Assembly (NCBI GenBank): GCA_016342345.1
Contig: JAEINO010000038.1
Span: 1 to 37,394 of the forward strand
Origin: Pseudodesulfovibrio sp.
Lineage (GTDB): Bacteria > Desulfobacterota > Desulfovibrionia > Desulfovibrionales > Desulfovibrionaceae
Length of the DNA stretch: 37,394 nucleotides
Direction: 5' to 3'
Made by a program: the position numbers and the translations under genes. Shown piece after piece: positions 16,096-24,145 of this stretch (position 1 is the stretch's first letter; every line of letters begins with the position of its first letter). A model generated the notes under the pieces. The model did not search any database, was not told the DNA's origin, and was given only the letters and a program-made list of their open reading frames with translations.

Positions 16096-17406
16096 GGCTC
16101 ATCCGGTTAAAGCGTACTTTGACTCGTGAATGCCCATGATCCTAAGCTTGAAGAACTCGGTATCCCGATAGCCGTAAGCCTGTCTTTTCAATGTCTGGTT
16201 TTATTGTTTGTCCCTTCAATCGGACCTGATGAGATTGGATGATCGTAGTAGCTTAGAATGCCGAAGCGATGTGTGTCCAACGTCTTGGCCATGACCTGTA
16301 AAGGCCGGATTTTGGATGCTTCGGCTCGGCCAATCCAATCTGTAATGACGCGATCTGCCGTTTTCTTGTCTGGCTGTGACCAGAGTTGCCGCAAGTCTTC
16401 TTTCATATAGTAGGCTGTCGCTAACGGTTTGTTTAATATCAAGGCCTCATCAAGACGCTGCTTCTCATCTCGACTCTCATCCAAATTTTCAGGTTTTTTT
16501 TAGAAGAATCCAACGCGTCCCTTTCACGGCCTTCTTCTCCATTGGTGAAGAGATTTCCCTGAATAACTGCCGTCGTATCTGTGTGATTTTGTCATTCATG
16601 AGTTTGACCACATGGAAACGATCAAAGACCAGAACCGCATCTTTCAGATTTTCCATGACTGCGCTGATATATCCAGCATTCATATCTGTCGCCACGGCTT
16701 GGATATTGGCCTTTGTGCGTTTGAGACGTTTCCAAAACGGAGCAAGGCTGTCCATACTCCTGCCTTCACCAACAAAGATGACAGCTCCTCTCTCAAGGTC
16801 CATGACCAGAGTTAGATATTTGTGGCCTTTCCGAACGCTGATTTCATCAATTGCGATGTATTTGAGTTTTCCCAGGGGAGGCTTGGAGAAGTGGCGAGAA
16901 AGATACCGTTTGAAAATGGATTCGATCGTGTCCCAGCCAACTCCAAGTAGCTCAGCGACATCCTGCATGGTCATTTTCTTGGATAGCGCCAGGGCATATC
17001 GTTCAAATGCTTTAGTATACCCTCGCCTTGGCTCGGCTATTCCAATGTCGATCCGTCGGACGGCTCCGCAATCACAGCAGCCTACTCGTTGAACTGGAAT
17101 AACCAGCCACACTGGCCTGAAGCTGATCGGAACAGTCTTCATCCATCGCTCTGAGCAACCACGTTTTATGATGTTGCGAGAGTCGCATTGAGGGCAACGG
17201 ACAAGTCCGTCTTTTGCTCGAATGAGTAGAATGACATTGCCTGCTACAAAATCCTGACGAACGTAGTCAGAGCATTGCAGGCCGAAGGCGTGATAAATGA
17301 AGCTCGTGGACATGGCGGATACTCCTTTCGTTCATTAGTGGTATGATTATCGATAGGACGCCATGTCCCTTTATCTTGTCAAAAGAACGCTTGGGCCGGA
17401 TGAGCC
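16096..17406 (-). mobile_element. ISL3-family insertion sequence, full length but with a frameshifted transposase
   Basis: The 1,311-bp element is bounded by inverted repeats beginning GGCTCATCCGG at both ends (16096 and 17406), continuing as AAGCGTACTTT and AAGCGTTCTTT. It carries one transposase gene on the minus strand. The eight bases on each side (AAAAAGAT and ATTTTAAA) are not a duplication, so the insertion is old or has been rearranged. A 131-bp remnant of a sister copy lies at 14156-14286. Confidence 0.9.
16099..17313 (-). pseudogene. ISL3-family transposase with two frameshifts
   Basis: The first frame (17313 to 16489) gives an N-terminal zinc-ribbon (CPQCDSRN; CCDCGAVR), a helix-turn-helix, and the DDE_Tnp_ISL3 core with IDEISVRKGHKYLTLVMDLE and VATDMNAGY. 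It stops after a run of eight A. The next frame (16484 to 16188) supplies the third acidic residue in SGPIEGTNNKT. It then loses frame again before KTLKRQAYGYRDTEFFKL, which ends at 16099. The total span is 405 codons, because an extra base and a missing base compensate. Removing one A from the A8 run would restore the first junction. The enzyme is probably inactive as it stands. Confidence 0.88.
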
Positions 17407-17421
17407 ATTTTAAAATGGGCA

Positions 17422-17450
17422 TGTCCTGATGGGTATTACCCATCAGGACA
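17422..17450. repeat. Perfect 13-bp hairpin downstream of the intact LOG gene
   Basis: TGTCCTGATGGGT and ACCCATCAGGACA flank a three-base loop. It lies about 100 nt past the LOG stop on the minus strand and 15 bases outside the ISL3 end. There is no T run on either strand, so a terminator role is weak. It could stabilise the 3' end of the transcript. Confidence 0.6.
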
Positions 17451-17547
17451 ATCTTGGCAGGCTAAATATCAATCTGGGGTCTAATACCTCTTAAATCGTC
17501 ACTCTGTTTATTTGGAGTTCAACTCAGAATAGACACAGTACCGCAGG

Positions 17548-18132
17548 CTACAACCCTTTCTTCTTATCAATCCACTTGTCCACCTGAGGCGGGTCATACG
17601 TCTCGAACTGGTCGAGCAATCCGTCGGGCGTGGAATCAGTCAACACCATGCCCCGGTGCTCCTGCACGAGGAACCCGTTCAGCACCATGCGGTCCATGTG
17701 CTCGGCGAGGCAGGTATAGTATCCTTTCACATCAAGAAGGCCGCACGGCTTGGCGTGATATCCTAGTTGGTTCCACGTTAGGGCCTCAAAAAATTCCTCC
17801 AGAGTACCTATGCCGCCGGGTAAGGCGATGAAACCGTCCGAAAGGTCGGCCATGAGCTGCTTGCGTTCATGCATGGAGTTGACCACGTGTTGCTCGGTTA
17901 AATTGGTATGGGCGACCTCTTTTTCAACCAGCAGTTCAGGAATAACTCCAACAACCTCGCCGCCTGCTTCCAGGCAGGTGTTGGCGAGACGTCCCATGAG
18001 GCCTGAATTGGAGCCACCGTACACCAGACCTATTTTGCGCGTAGCTAATTCAATGGCTAAAGCGTCGGCTGCATTGCCGTATGCTTCGTCAAAGCCAGGA
18101 TTGGAGCCGAGATAAACACAGATGCGTTTCAT
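17548..18132 (-). CDS. LOG-family protein (TIGR00730), intact copy
   Basis: This 194-residue Rossmann-fold protein belongs to the lysine-decarboxylase-like/LOG family. Characterised members are cytokinin-type nucleoside 5'-monophosphate phosphoribohydrolases that release a free base. The signature PGGIGTLEEFFEALTWNQLG is complete, as is the upstream GGSNSGLMGRLA. The start at 18132 (MKRICVYLGSN) has AGAGGC upstream and matches the paralogue at 19903. A longer frame to 18192 is not needed. It has exactly the same codon count as the reconstructed broken copy at 19163-19903, so it may have replaced it functionally. Confidence 0.92.
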   Translation of the reverse strand: MKRICVYLGSNPGFDEAYGNAADALAIELATRKIGLVYGGSNSGLMGRLANTCLEAGGEVVGVIPELLVEKEVAHTNLTEQHVVNSMHERKQLMADLSDGFIALPGGIGTLEEFFEALTWNQLGYHAKPCGLLDVKGYYTCLAEHMDRMVLNGFLVQEHRGMVLTDSTPDGLLDQFETYDPPQVDKWIDKKKGL

Positions 18133-18295
18133 GAAGCCTCTTTGTTTTTTTGCAATGTCGGCCACAAAATCAGCCAAGCGGATGTAGCCCACTCGGTGCT
18201 ATGGTCGTCGCCGTTTAGGGCGCCTCTCGACACTTTTGATTTGGATTACAAGTGATAGGCTGACGAGAATCGCCGCTCATCAAGAAAGAAGAGAA

Positions 18296-18958
18296 CTACT
18301 CGAACCGCCCGTACATGGCTTCGTGGCATTCTTTCAGGAAAGTTAACATCTGGGTGTAGTCGCCGTTCTCGTAGAAATCGATCATGCCAGCGTTGTACTC
18401 GGTCAACCGTTTGGCGGGAACAGAAAGCGGTGAATAGCCGTTGCTCATCAAGTGACCGTTCAGCATGAGGAGGCCAGTGCGTTTGTTGCCGTCCCAGAAG
18501 AACTGGTTGCGGGCAAAGTCGAGGTGGAGACGGTACGCTTGTTCACAGATGTCCTTAATCTCCAGTATTTTCTTGATCACCCGTCCGAAAATTTCGTCAA
18601 GTTCGCCCGCCTGAGGGGGCTTGTGCTCGGTGCCAGCTATACCCACTTGGCCTGACCTGAATTGTCCAGGCTCCAGGGCTTCATCCTTGCCTATGACTTT
18701 TTGAATAGAGCAAGCCGTCTCTTTGGTGAGGCTGAACGAATTAGTCTTGACCAAATCAATTAACGTCTCCCAGCCGAGCTTCTGCTGCTTGAGTTTTTCG
18801 ACATCCGAGATCTTATGGCCGCCAATTGTTACACCCTGAAGGTAGGTCTGCACCTCAGGCATCGTGAACGGCATCCCTTCAAGTCGCTGCACGTCAAAGA
18901 CGAGTTCGGCAAAGACTTTCTTGGCGATGAATAACGCTTTTTCTTTATCCTGCTTCAT
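18296..18958 (-). CDS. Fic/DOC-family protein with Gln at the catalytic-His position
   Basis: This 220-residue Fic-fold protein has the active-site loop QFFWDGNKRT (Gln152 to Thr161). It aligns with the canonical HPFxDGN(G/K)R, but Gln occupies the position of the catalytic His. An N-terminal helix with RLEGMPFTMPEV resembles the autoinhibitory motif (S/T)xxxE(G/N), with Glu27 kept and the Ser/Thr replaced by Val. Fic enzymes transfer AMP or related groups to proteins. With this loop the chemistry may differ or be lost. AAGGA lies six bases before the ATG. No separate antitoxin gene is adjacent. Confidence 0.85.
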   Translation of the reverse strand: MKQDKEKALFIAKKVFAELVFDVQRLEGMPFTMPEVQTYLQGVTIGGHKISDVEKLKQQKLGWETLIDLVKTNSFSLTKETACSIQKVIGKDEALEPGQFRSGQVGIAGTEHKPPQAGELDEIFGRVIKKILEIKDICEQAYRLHLDFARNQFFWDGNKRTGLLMLNGHLMSNGYSPLSVPAKRLTEYNAGMIDFYENGDYTQMLTFLKECHEAMYGRFE

Positions 18959-19204
18959 GGCGAGTCCTTCTCATTCACGATTCTTCAAGTCGAAGCATAG
19001 CGAAACTCAATCAGCTATGACTTGTAGTGTACAAATGTCTCGAATTAGAGACAGAGTCAACTCCCGTTCACCCTTCCCGCACCTCTGTGATTACATCCTC
19101 AAACCGTCTGACTTTGTTCCGGCATAGAGGCGGGGGCTAGAGAGACTCGCTTCTACCAGTGATTACAGCCCCTTCTTCTTCTCAATCCACTTATCCACCA
19201 CTGG

Positions 19205-19244
19205 CGGATCATAGGTCGCAAATTGGTCGAGCAGGTCGCTTGGT
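19205..19244. repeat. Right copy of the 40-bp direct repeat bounding the variable region
   Basis: This copy matches 12637-12676 at 39 of 40 positions in the same orientation. It lies in the 3' portion of the broken LOG gene. Similarity continues more weakly to the stop codon on both sides of the island. Confidence 0.8.
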
Positions 19245-19417
19245 GTGCAGGCTGTCATGACCATTTTTCGGTGTTCCTTGACCAGAAAGCCCTCGTTGAC
19301 CATGCGGTCCATGTGGTCGGACAGGCAGGCGTAGTAGCCTTTTACATCCAGCAGGCCGCAAGGCTTGGCGTGGTAACCGAGCTGGTTTCATGTCAGCGCT
19401 TCGAAGAATTCCTCTAG

Positions 19418-19569
19418 GGAAGCACTGCATAATTGCCCTCTGGCTTCGTTGCTGCAAAAAAATCAAACCCTAGCGTGCAGGAAGCACGCGTCAGTCTTGA
19501 CTTTTTTGCGCGCCTTGCCAGCGAACAATTCTACAGCACTTCCTGAAGATTGAATTAATCAGCGTTTCC
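19418..19569. mobile_element. 152-bp MITE with CTAG target-site duplication (IS5-like ends)
   Basis: The insert is flanked by CTAG at 19414-19417 and 19570-19573. Its ends are imperfect inverted repeats: GGAAGCACTGCATAATT at the left, and on the opposite strand GGAAACGCTGATTAATT at the right. A further inverted copy, GGAAGTGCTGTAGAATTG, lies inside the right end (to 19543). The arms therefore fold back over most of the element. A CTAG (YTAR) duplication of four bases is typical of IS5-family transposition. There is no coding capacity. Confidence 0.85.
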
Positions 19570-19899
19570 CTAGTGTGCCGAGACCGCCGGGCAGGGCGAT
19601 GAATCCATCAGACAGGTCTGCCATGATCTGCTTGCGTTCGTGCATGGATTTGACCGTGTAGCTTTTGGTCAATCCGGTGTGGGCGAGTTCTTTTTTTTCG
19701 AGAAGTTTGTGGATGACCCCGATGATTTCGCCGCCCGCAGCAAGGCAGGTGTTGGCAATGCGGCCCATGAGGCCGACATTGGAGCCGCCGTAGACCAGGC
19801 CAATGTCCCTCTTTCCGAGTTCCAGGGCCAGGGCTTCGGTTGTTTCTGCATAGGCCGGGTCAAAGCCGGAATTGGAGCCGAGATAGACGCAGATTCTCT

Positions 19900-20931
19900 T
19901 CATGAAATGGTCTCGATAGCTTTTTTGATGTCCTCGACGAATTCGTCAACCATCTCTTCAGTGGTGGCCCAAGAGGTCATCCATCGTACGGTGTGGTCGT
20001 GCTCATCCCAGATGTAGAAGTAGTATTTTTCCAATAATATTTCAGCTGCTTCGGGAGGAATGTGGGCGAATATTGCGTTGCAATCCACGGTCCCCTTGAT
20101 CGTGACCCTGTCAATGGCTTCGGCTTTGTCTGCCAACCGTTTGGCCATGGCATTTGCCTGGCGTGCGTTCTTGAGCCAGAGATCGTCCGCCAGATAGCTT
20201 TCCAATTGTGCGGACACGAACCGCATCTTGGACACCAGTTGCATGGCCTGTTTGCGCAGGTAGGGGAATCCTTCGCCAATGTCCGGGTTCAGGAATATTA
20301 CGGCCTCACCCATGAGGCAGCCGTTTTTGGTGCCGCCGAACGAGATCAGGTCCACGTCGAGAGCAGTGGTCATGTCGAAGAATGAGCAGTCCAGTGCAGC
20401 GCAGGCATTGGCTATGCGTGCGCCGTCCAGATGCACCAGCAGGTCGCGGTCATGGGCGAACTCCACGATGTCTTCGATTTCCTTGAGTGAGTAGAGTTTG
20501 CCCAGTTCCGTGGGTTGGGTGATGGAAATGACCTTGGGCTGGCTGGCGTGGACAAATCCGATGTGGCCCAGATACGGGACAATGGCACCCGGTGTGAGCT
20601 TGCCGTCCTTGGATGGGATAGGGACCAGCTTGATGCCGCCAAAAGCCTCTGGCGCACCGCACTCGTCGTTGTTGATGTGAGCCTGTGCGGCGCAGATCAC
20701 GGAGTTGTAGGTGTGTGTCACGGATCGGATGCCGAGCACATTGGCTGCGGTTCCGGTTGTCACGTAATGAATCCGGGCTTGGGAGCCGAAGAATTGCTTG
20801 AAGATTTCATCTGTGTGAATGGAAATCTCGTCATCACCGTAGGATTTGACGTGTCCGGCATTGGCACGAACAATGGCTTCCATGACGGCCTGGTGCGCCC
20901 CGGAATTGTTGTCGCTGGCGAATGAACGCAT
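19900..20931 (-). CDS. ltaE: Low-specificity threonine aldolase (PLP-dependent)
   Basis: This 343-residue fold-type I PLP enzyme of the beta-eliminating-lyase family cleaves threonine or allo-threonine to glycine and acetaldehyde. Landmarks are the N-terminal SDNNSGAHQAVMEAI, the glycine-rich TGTAANVLGI, LVHLDGARIANA with the PLP-contacting Asp, and the Schiff-base lysine in ISFGGTKNG. The ATG at 20931 has AGGA seven bases upstream. A longer frame to 21006 is not needed. Its last bases overlap the start of the broken LOG gene, so the two formed an operon. Confidence 0.93.
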   Translation of the reverse strand: MRSFASDNNSGAHQAVMEAIVRANAGHVKSYGDDEISIHTDEIFKQFFGSQARIHYVTTGTAANVLGIRSVTHTYNSVICAAQAHINNDECGAPEAFGGIKLVPIPSKDGKLTPGAIVPYLGHIGFVHASQPKVISITQPTELGKLYSLKEIEDIVEFAHDRDLLVHLDGARIANACAALDCSFFDMTTALDVDLISFGGTKNGCLMGEAVIFLNPDIGEGFPYLRKQAMQLVSKMRFVSAQLESYLADDLWLKNARQANAMAKRLADKAEAIDRVTIKGTVDCNAIFAHIPPEAAEILLEKYYFYIWDEHDHTVRWMTSWATTEEMVDEFVEDIKKAIETIS

Positions 20932-21148
20932 TGTATGTCCTTGTGGGCTGTTGAAAATGGTTTGATTGCGGCACGAGTTTGTTGCGAGCACGCTCCGAGT
21001 CTGCAAAATCCTGCGTGTCCGGCTGGCGTCACAGGTTCACGATGTGTGTCTGGTGTCAACCGTTTTGGTTCGGTTTTTTTATTGTGCGCCGTGTAGTCGT
21101 ACCATTTTAAACAGTCATTGGTTTGTGTTGCATGAATTGAGGAAAGAT

Positions 21149-21727
21149 TTATTCCAGTCCGAAAAAATTGCGGGCCACGGCATTTTTCAAAATATGGTCG
21201 GCAAGGTCGGCATAGCCGTCTGCTGTGGGGTGGACGCCATCGCCATCGTTAAGGGCCTGTCCATAGACAAAGGATTTATGCATGTCGTCAACGGTTGGAA
21301 TGAACGGGATTTGCAGTCGTTTGCACATGGATGCGAACATGCGTGACAGGGTGGCAATTTTTTCGTGCTTGGTCGCGTCATTGACCGGGGTCGGGCCTAT
21401 CATCATGACGTCACCCAGGGATTTGGCCTGCAACAGCATGGAGATTCCAGCGGCCAGAGATTCCTCGCCGCCGACTCCGTTCATGATATCGGCGACGCCA
21501 AAGCTGAACACGAGCTTGAAGGGAACGTCCGGCAGTTTGCGTAGCATGACTTCGTTTCGCCATCTGTGTTGCATCTGGACAGATGAGTCCTTGCGAACGC
21601 CTAGGTTGTAGCTGGTGATGCCCATGCCCTTTTCGAGCAGTTTGTTGGCAATGCGGCCAGTCCAGCCAAGTCCGGCCGTGTCTCCGAGACCCAATGTCAG
21701 GGAATCGCCAATGAAGCAGAGAATCAT
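21149..21727 (-). CDS. SGNH/GDSL-type hydrolase
   Basis: This 192-residue hydrolase has the block I serine in FIGDSLTLGLGD, the block II glycine in YNLGVRKDSS, an atypical block III (FGVADI in place of GxND) and the block V dyad in DGVHPTADGYADLA. These give a Ser-Asp-His esterase/lipase-like active site. There is no signal peptide, so it is probably cytoplasmic. AAGGAG lies before the ATG inside the end of the upstream PNPOx-like gene, three bases away, so the two are translationally linked. The substrate cannot be predicted. Confidence 0.88.
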   Translation of the reverse strand: MILCFIGDSLTLGLGDTAGLGWTGRIANKLLEKGMGITSYNLGVRKDSSVQMQHRWRNEVMLRKLPDVPFKLVFSFGVADIMNGVGGEESLAAGISMLLQAKSLGDVMMIGPTPVNDATKHEKIATLSRMFASMCKRLQIPFIPTVDDMHKSFVYGQALNDGDGVHPTADGYADLADHILKNAVARNFFGLE

Positions 21728-21730
21728 GAT

Positions 21731-22177
21731 CTACTCCTTGATCCGCGCATGTGCGCTTTCAATTTCTATGATGTATACTTCGGTCGCTTCCAGTATTTTT
21801 TCGTTGTAGGGCAGCAGTTTGCCCGCGTATTTCATGGTAATTATATTCAGGGCCTTTTTGATGTCGTTGCCTTCGGCTAGGCAGGGGGTTCCTCGACCCA
21901 TGACCGAGCGGAATTTGTATCCGTAATTGCAGGCCATGTCTCCGGTTTTTGGTTCGATGTCCACTGCTGCTGAAAAAGCCAGTTTTGTACCGGATTTCAG
22001 AGCGGCCGCTTTGCGACCCTTCTTCCCGGAATGAAGGTATATTTTACCATTTTTTTCGGCAAAGTTCACGGGAACGCTGTATGGACCTTTGCTGTCCGCG
22101 AAGGCCAACCAGAGTACGTCTGCTTTGGCGAGGATATCCTGAATCAGATCAAGGTTGTTGGACACGCCTTTGCGCAT
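21731..22177 (-). CDS. Pyridoxamine 5'-phosphate oxidase-like FMN-binding protein
   Basis: This 148-residue split-barrel protein carries typical features: LWLAFADSKGPYSVPVNFA, then GKIYLHSGKKGRKAAALKSG with the basic FMN-phosphate-binding segment, and VMGRGTPCLAEG. It is more like the small nitroimidazole-resistance/PNPOx-like group than true PdxH. The start at 22177 has GGAGG with five-base spacing. The upstream frame to 22267 overlaps the divergent glycosyltransferase and is rejected. It forms an operon with the SGNH hydrolase. Confidence 0.85.
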   Translation of the reverse strand: MRKGVSNNLDLIQDILAKADVLWLAFADSKGPYSVPVNFAEKNGKIYLHSGKKGRKAAALKSGTKLAFSAAVDIEPKTGDMACNYGYKFRSVMGRGTPCLAEGNDIKKALNIITMKYAGKLLPYNEKILEATEVYIIEIESAHARIKE

Positions 22178-22227
22178 GGTTTCCTCCGGTCCTTTAAAAA
22201 AACGAACAAAACGTTTAGTAATCATCC

Positions 22228-22974
22228 ATGGCACAGAATTCAACCGTTCGGGCGCACAATAAAACAACCGTTCTGATCTCGATTATTGTCCCGGTTTTCA
22301 ACGAGGGAGAAATAATTAATGATCTCGTTGGGCACGTCAAAGGTTTTTCCAAAGAAGGGCCTGTTGAAATAATCGTGGTGGACGGAGGCCCCGGTCACAA
22401 GACTTTGGCTGTTATCGATGATCCTTGCGTTGTCAGGGTTAAAAGTCTTCCAGGGCGCGGCACGCAGATGAATTCTGGTGCTGCCATGGCCTCCGGGGAC
22501 ATTTTGGTCTTTCTTCATGCGGATACCCGTCTGCCTCAGGGCGCACTGAGTGCTATCCGGCGCTCTCTCTCTGGATCAGTACGGGCCGGAGCTTTTTCGC
22601 TGTCCATTGATTCGGCCAGGTGGTCCCTTGCTGTCATTGCCTGTTTTGCCAATGTGCGAACTCGTATCGAGCGTGTCCCTTATGGTGATCAGGGGCAGTT
22701 CATGACCGCTGACCTTTTTCGTGAGGTGGGCGGTTTTGCCGAAATCCCGATCATGGAAGATGTGGAATTGTTTCGTAGAATTCGCAGGATGGGATTGCCC
22801 ATTGTCATATTGCACGATATGGTGTTGACGTCACCGCGTCGATGGGAAGCGGAAGGCATTCTGCGGCGTACCTTGACCAATTGGTGGCTTCGTATCCGCT
22901 ATCGGTTCGGGGTCTCTCCTGAAAAGTTGAAGCGGCAATATCGCCCTCATGGCGGAGAGGTGGACGACATATGA
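22228..22974 (+). CDS. Family 2 glycosyltransferase, TIGR04283-like (arsenosugar-associated)
   Basis: This 248-residue GT-A protein shows SIIVPVFNEGEIINDL at the N-terminus, the nucleotide-binding IIVVDGGPGHKT, the metal-site HADTRLP in VFLHADTRLPQGAL, and the acceptor-side PIMEDVELFRRI and SPRRWEAEGILRRTLTNWWL motifs. This layout fits the TIGR04283 family, named for arsenosugar biosynthesis. Its stop overlaps the next start by four bases (ATGA), so the pair is coupled. No Shine-Dalgarno site is obvious at the ATG at 22228. No arsM or arsS gene is in the window. Confidence 0.88.
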   Translation: MAQNSTVRAHNKTTVLISIIVPVFNEGEIINDLVGHVKGFSKEGPVEIIVVDGGPGHKTLAVIDDPCVVRVKSLPGRGTQMNSGAAMASGDILVFLHADTRLPQGALSAIRRSLSGSVRAGAFSLSIDSARWSLAVIACFANVRTRIERVPYGDQGQFMTADLFREVGGFAEIPIMEDVELFRRIRRMGLPIVILHDMVLTSPRRWEAEGILRRTLTNWWLRIRYRFGVSPEKLKRQYRPHGGEVDDI

Positions 22975-23636
22975 GCGGTTGCATCATGTTTTTCGTGAAA
23001 TATCCTGAACCGGGCGAGGTCAAGACACGTTTGGCCGAGGAATCCACGTCCGAAGGGGCGGCGGAATTCTACAGGGTATTCGTGGAAGAAAAACTGGTCG
23101 AGTTGAAAGGTGCAACCGATGGTGAGTTGATGGTTTTCTATACCCCGGAGGTCAAAGGCAGGGCCATGGCTGACTGGCTTGGTCCGGAGTATCGTTTTGT
23201 TGCACAAAAGGGCGTCGAGCTTGGTCGTCGTATGGAAAATGCCTTTCGGGAAGCTTTTTTCATGGGGCATGATCGTGTCATTCTCGTGGGCAGTGACATT
23301 CCCGGACTGACCCCGGATATCCTCAACTCGGCCCTTGCTTCTCTTGAGCCTGGAAAGGCGTGCATTGGTCCGGCAGAGGATGGTGGCTATTATCTCGTTG
23401 GATTTAATCGCAAGAGTTTTGTCCCTGAGATATTCCATAAAATGGAATGGGGCATGGAGGATGTGCTTCAGCGTACTGTCGACCGGTTTGAAGGATCGGA
23501 TATAGAGTTGGTGCAACTCGAACGACTCGATGACATGGACACCTTTGAGGATGTCGAGACCCTGGCCGTTCTGGGGTTGATTGGCCCGCTCAAGGGCAAG
23601 TCCCTGGAGATGGCGAAGAAATTGATTGGAATGTAA
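22971..23636 (+). CDS. TIGR04282-family glycosyltransferase-like protein
   Basis: This 221-residue nucleotidyl/glycosyltransferase-fold protein (DUF2064) has MFFVKYPEPGEVKTRLA at the N-terminus, VILVGSDIPGLTPDIL in the centre and IGPAEDGGYYLVGF as the second conserved block. It is regularly encoded beside TIGR04283 proteins and is likewise named for arsenosugar synthesis. Here it overlaps that gene by four bases. The two are probably translated together. The actual substrate is not settled by sequence. Confidence 0.9.
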   Translation: MSGCIMFFVKYPEPGEVKTRLAEESTSEGAAEFYRVFVEEKLVELKGATDGELMVFYTPEVKGRAMADWLGPEYRFVAQKGVELGRRMENAFREAFFMGHDRVILVGSDIPGLTPDILNSALASLEPGKACIGPAEDGGYYLVGFNRKSFVPEIFHKMEWGMEDVLQRTVDRFEGSDIELVQLERLDDMDTFEDVETLAVLGLIGPLKGKSLEMAKKLIGM

Positions 23637-23665
23637 CTGGTATCTATAAATGATGGAGAATATGT

Positions 23666-24043
23666 ATGGGACTTCTTGACGGGCTTCTCGGCAATGCATC
23701 CGAAGTGAGCGTTGATGAAATTCAAAGTGAATTCCTGCCGATTCTGGCTGGTGGAGAAAGCGTGATCATGGCCTATCAGGTTGTGCGCGATCTTTTCGTG
23801 TTCACGAACAAACGTCTCGTGCTTGTGGACAAGCAGGGCTTGACGGGCAAGAAGGTCGATTACCATTCCCTACCCTACAAATCGATCACCCATTTTGCCG
23901 TGGAGACTTCCGGTCATTTTGATATGGATGCCGAACTCAAGCTGTGGATTTCCGGTTTGCGCGAACCCATGGTCAAGGAATTGAAGAAAGGGACGGATGT
24001 TGTCGGAATCCAGAAGACCTTGGCCGAATATGTGTTGAAATAG
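23666..24043 (+). CDS. Bacterial PH-domain protein (bPH_1-like)
   Basis: This 125-residue single-domain protein has the pleckstrin-homology pattern VIMAYQVVRDLFVFTNKRLV, then LVDKQGLTGKKVDYHSLPYK and ITHFAVETSGHFDMDAELKL. There is no membrane segment. GGAG lies seven bases before the ATG. It follows the TIGR04282 gene by 29 bases and could belong to its operon. The family is widespread and small, and its cellular role is undefined. Confidence 0.9.
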   Translation: MGLLDGLLGNASEVSVDEIQSEFLPILAGGESVIMAYQVVRDLFVFTNKRLVLVDKQGLTGKKVDYHSLPYKSITHFAVETSGHFDMDAELKLWISGLREPMVKELKKGTDVVGIQKTLAEYVLK

Positions 24044-24145
24044 CAGGACGTGAACGGGCTTTTGCGGATCATGCCTGAATAGGCGGTTGCCCTGCCGGGA
24101 AATGGTGGTAGACTTCATCCATAACCATAATACAGGAGCATATTG

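Larger units (their letters stand above)
19163..19903 (-). pseudogene. LOG-family (TIGR00730) gene disrupted by a MITE and a nonsense codon
   Basis: The N-terminal half (19903 to 19574) reads MKRICVYLGSNSGFDPAYAE through PGGLGT. The C-terminal half (19413 to 19163) resumes EEFFEALT and ends DKWIEKKKGL. Removing the 152-bp insert and one CTAG copy restores GLGTLEEFFEALT and gives 585 nt, identical in length to the intact paralogue. One further defect remains: TGA at 19388-19390 where the paralogue has TGG (Trp). The start overlaps the threonine aldolase stop by four bases (ATGA), indicating that this was the second gene of a translationally coupled operon. Confidence 0.95.

Noticed and set aside
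16376-17092. Plus-strand 238-codon frame within the ISL3 element
   Set aside because: It is antisense to the transposase, whose zinc and DDE motifs fix the coding strand.
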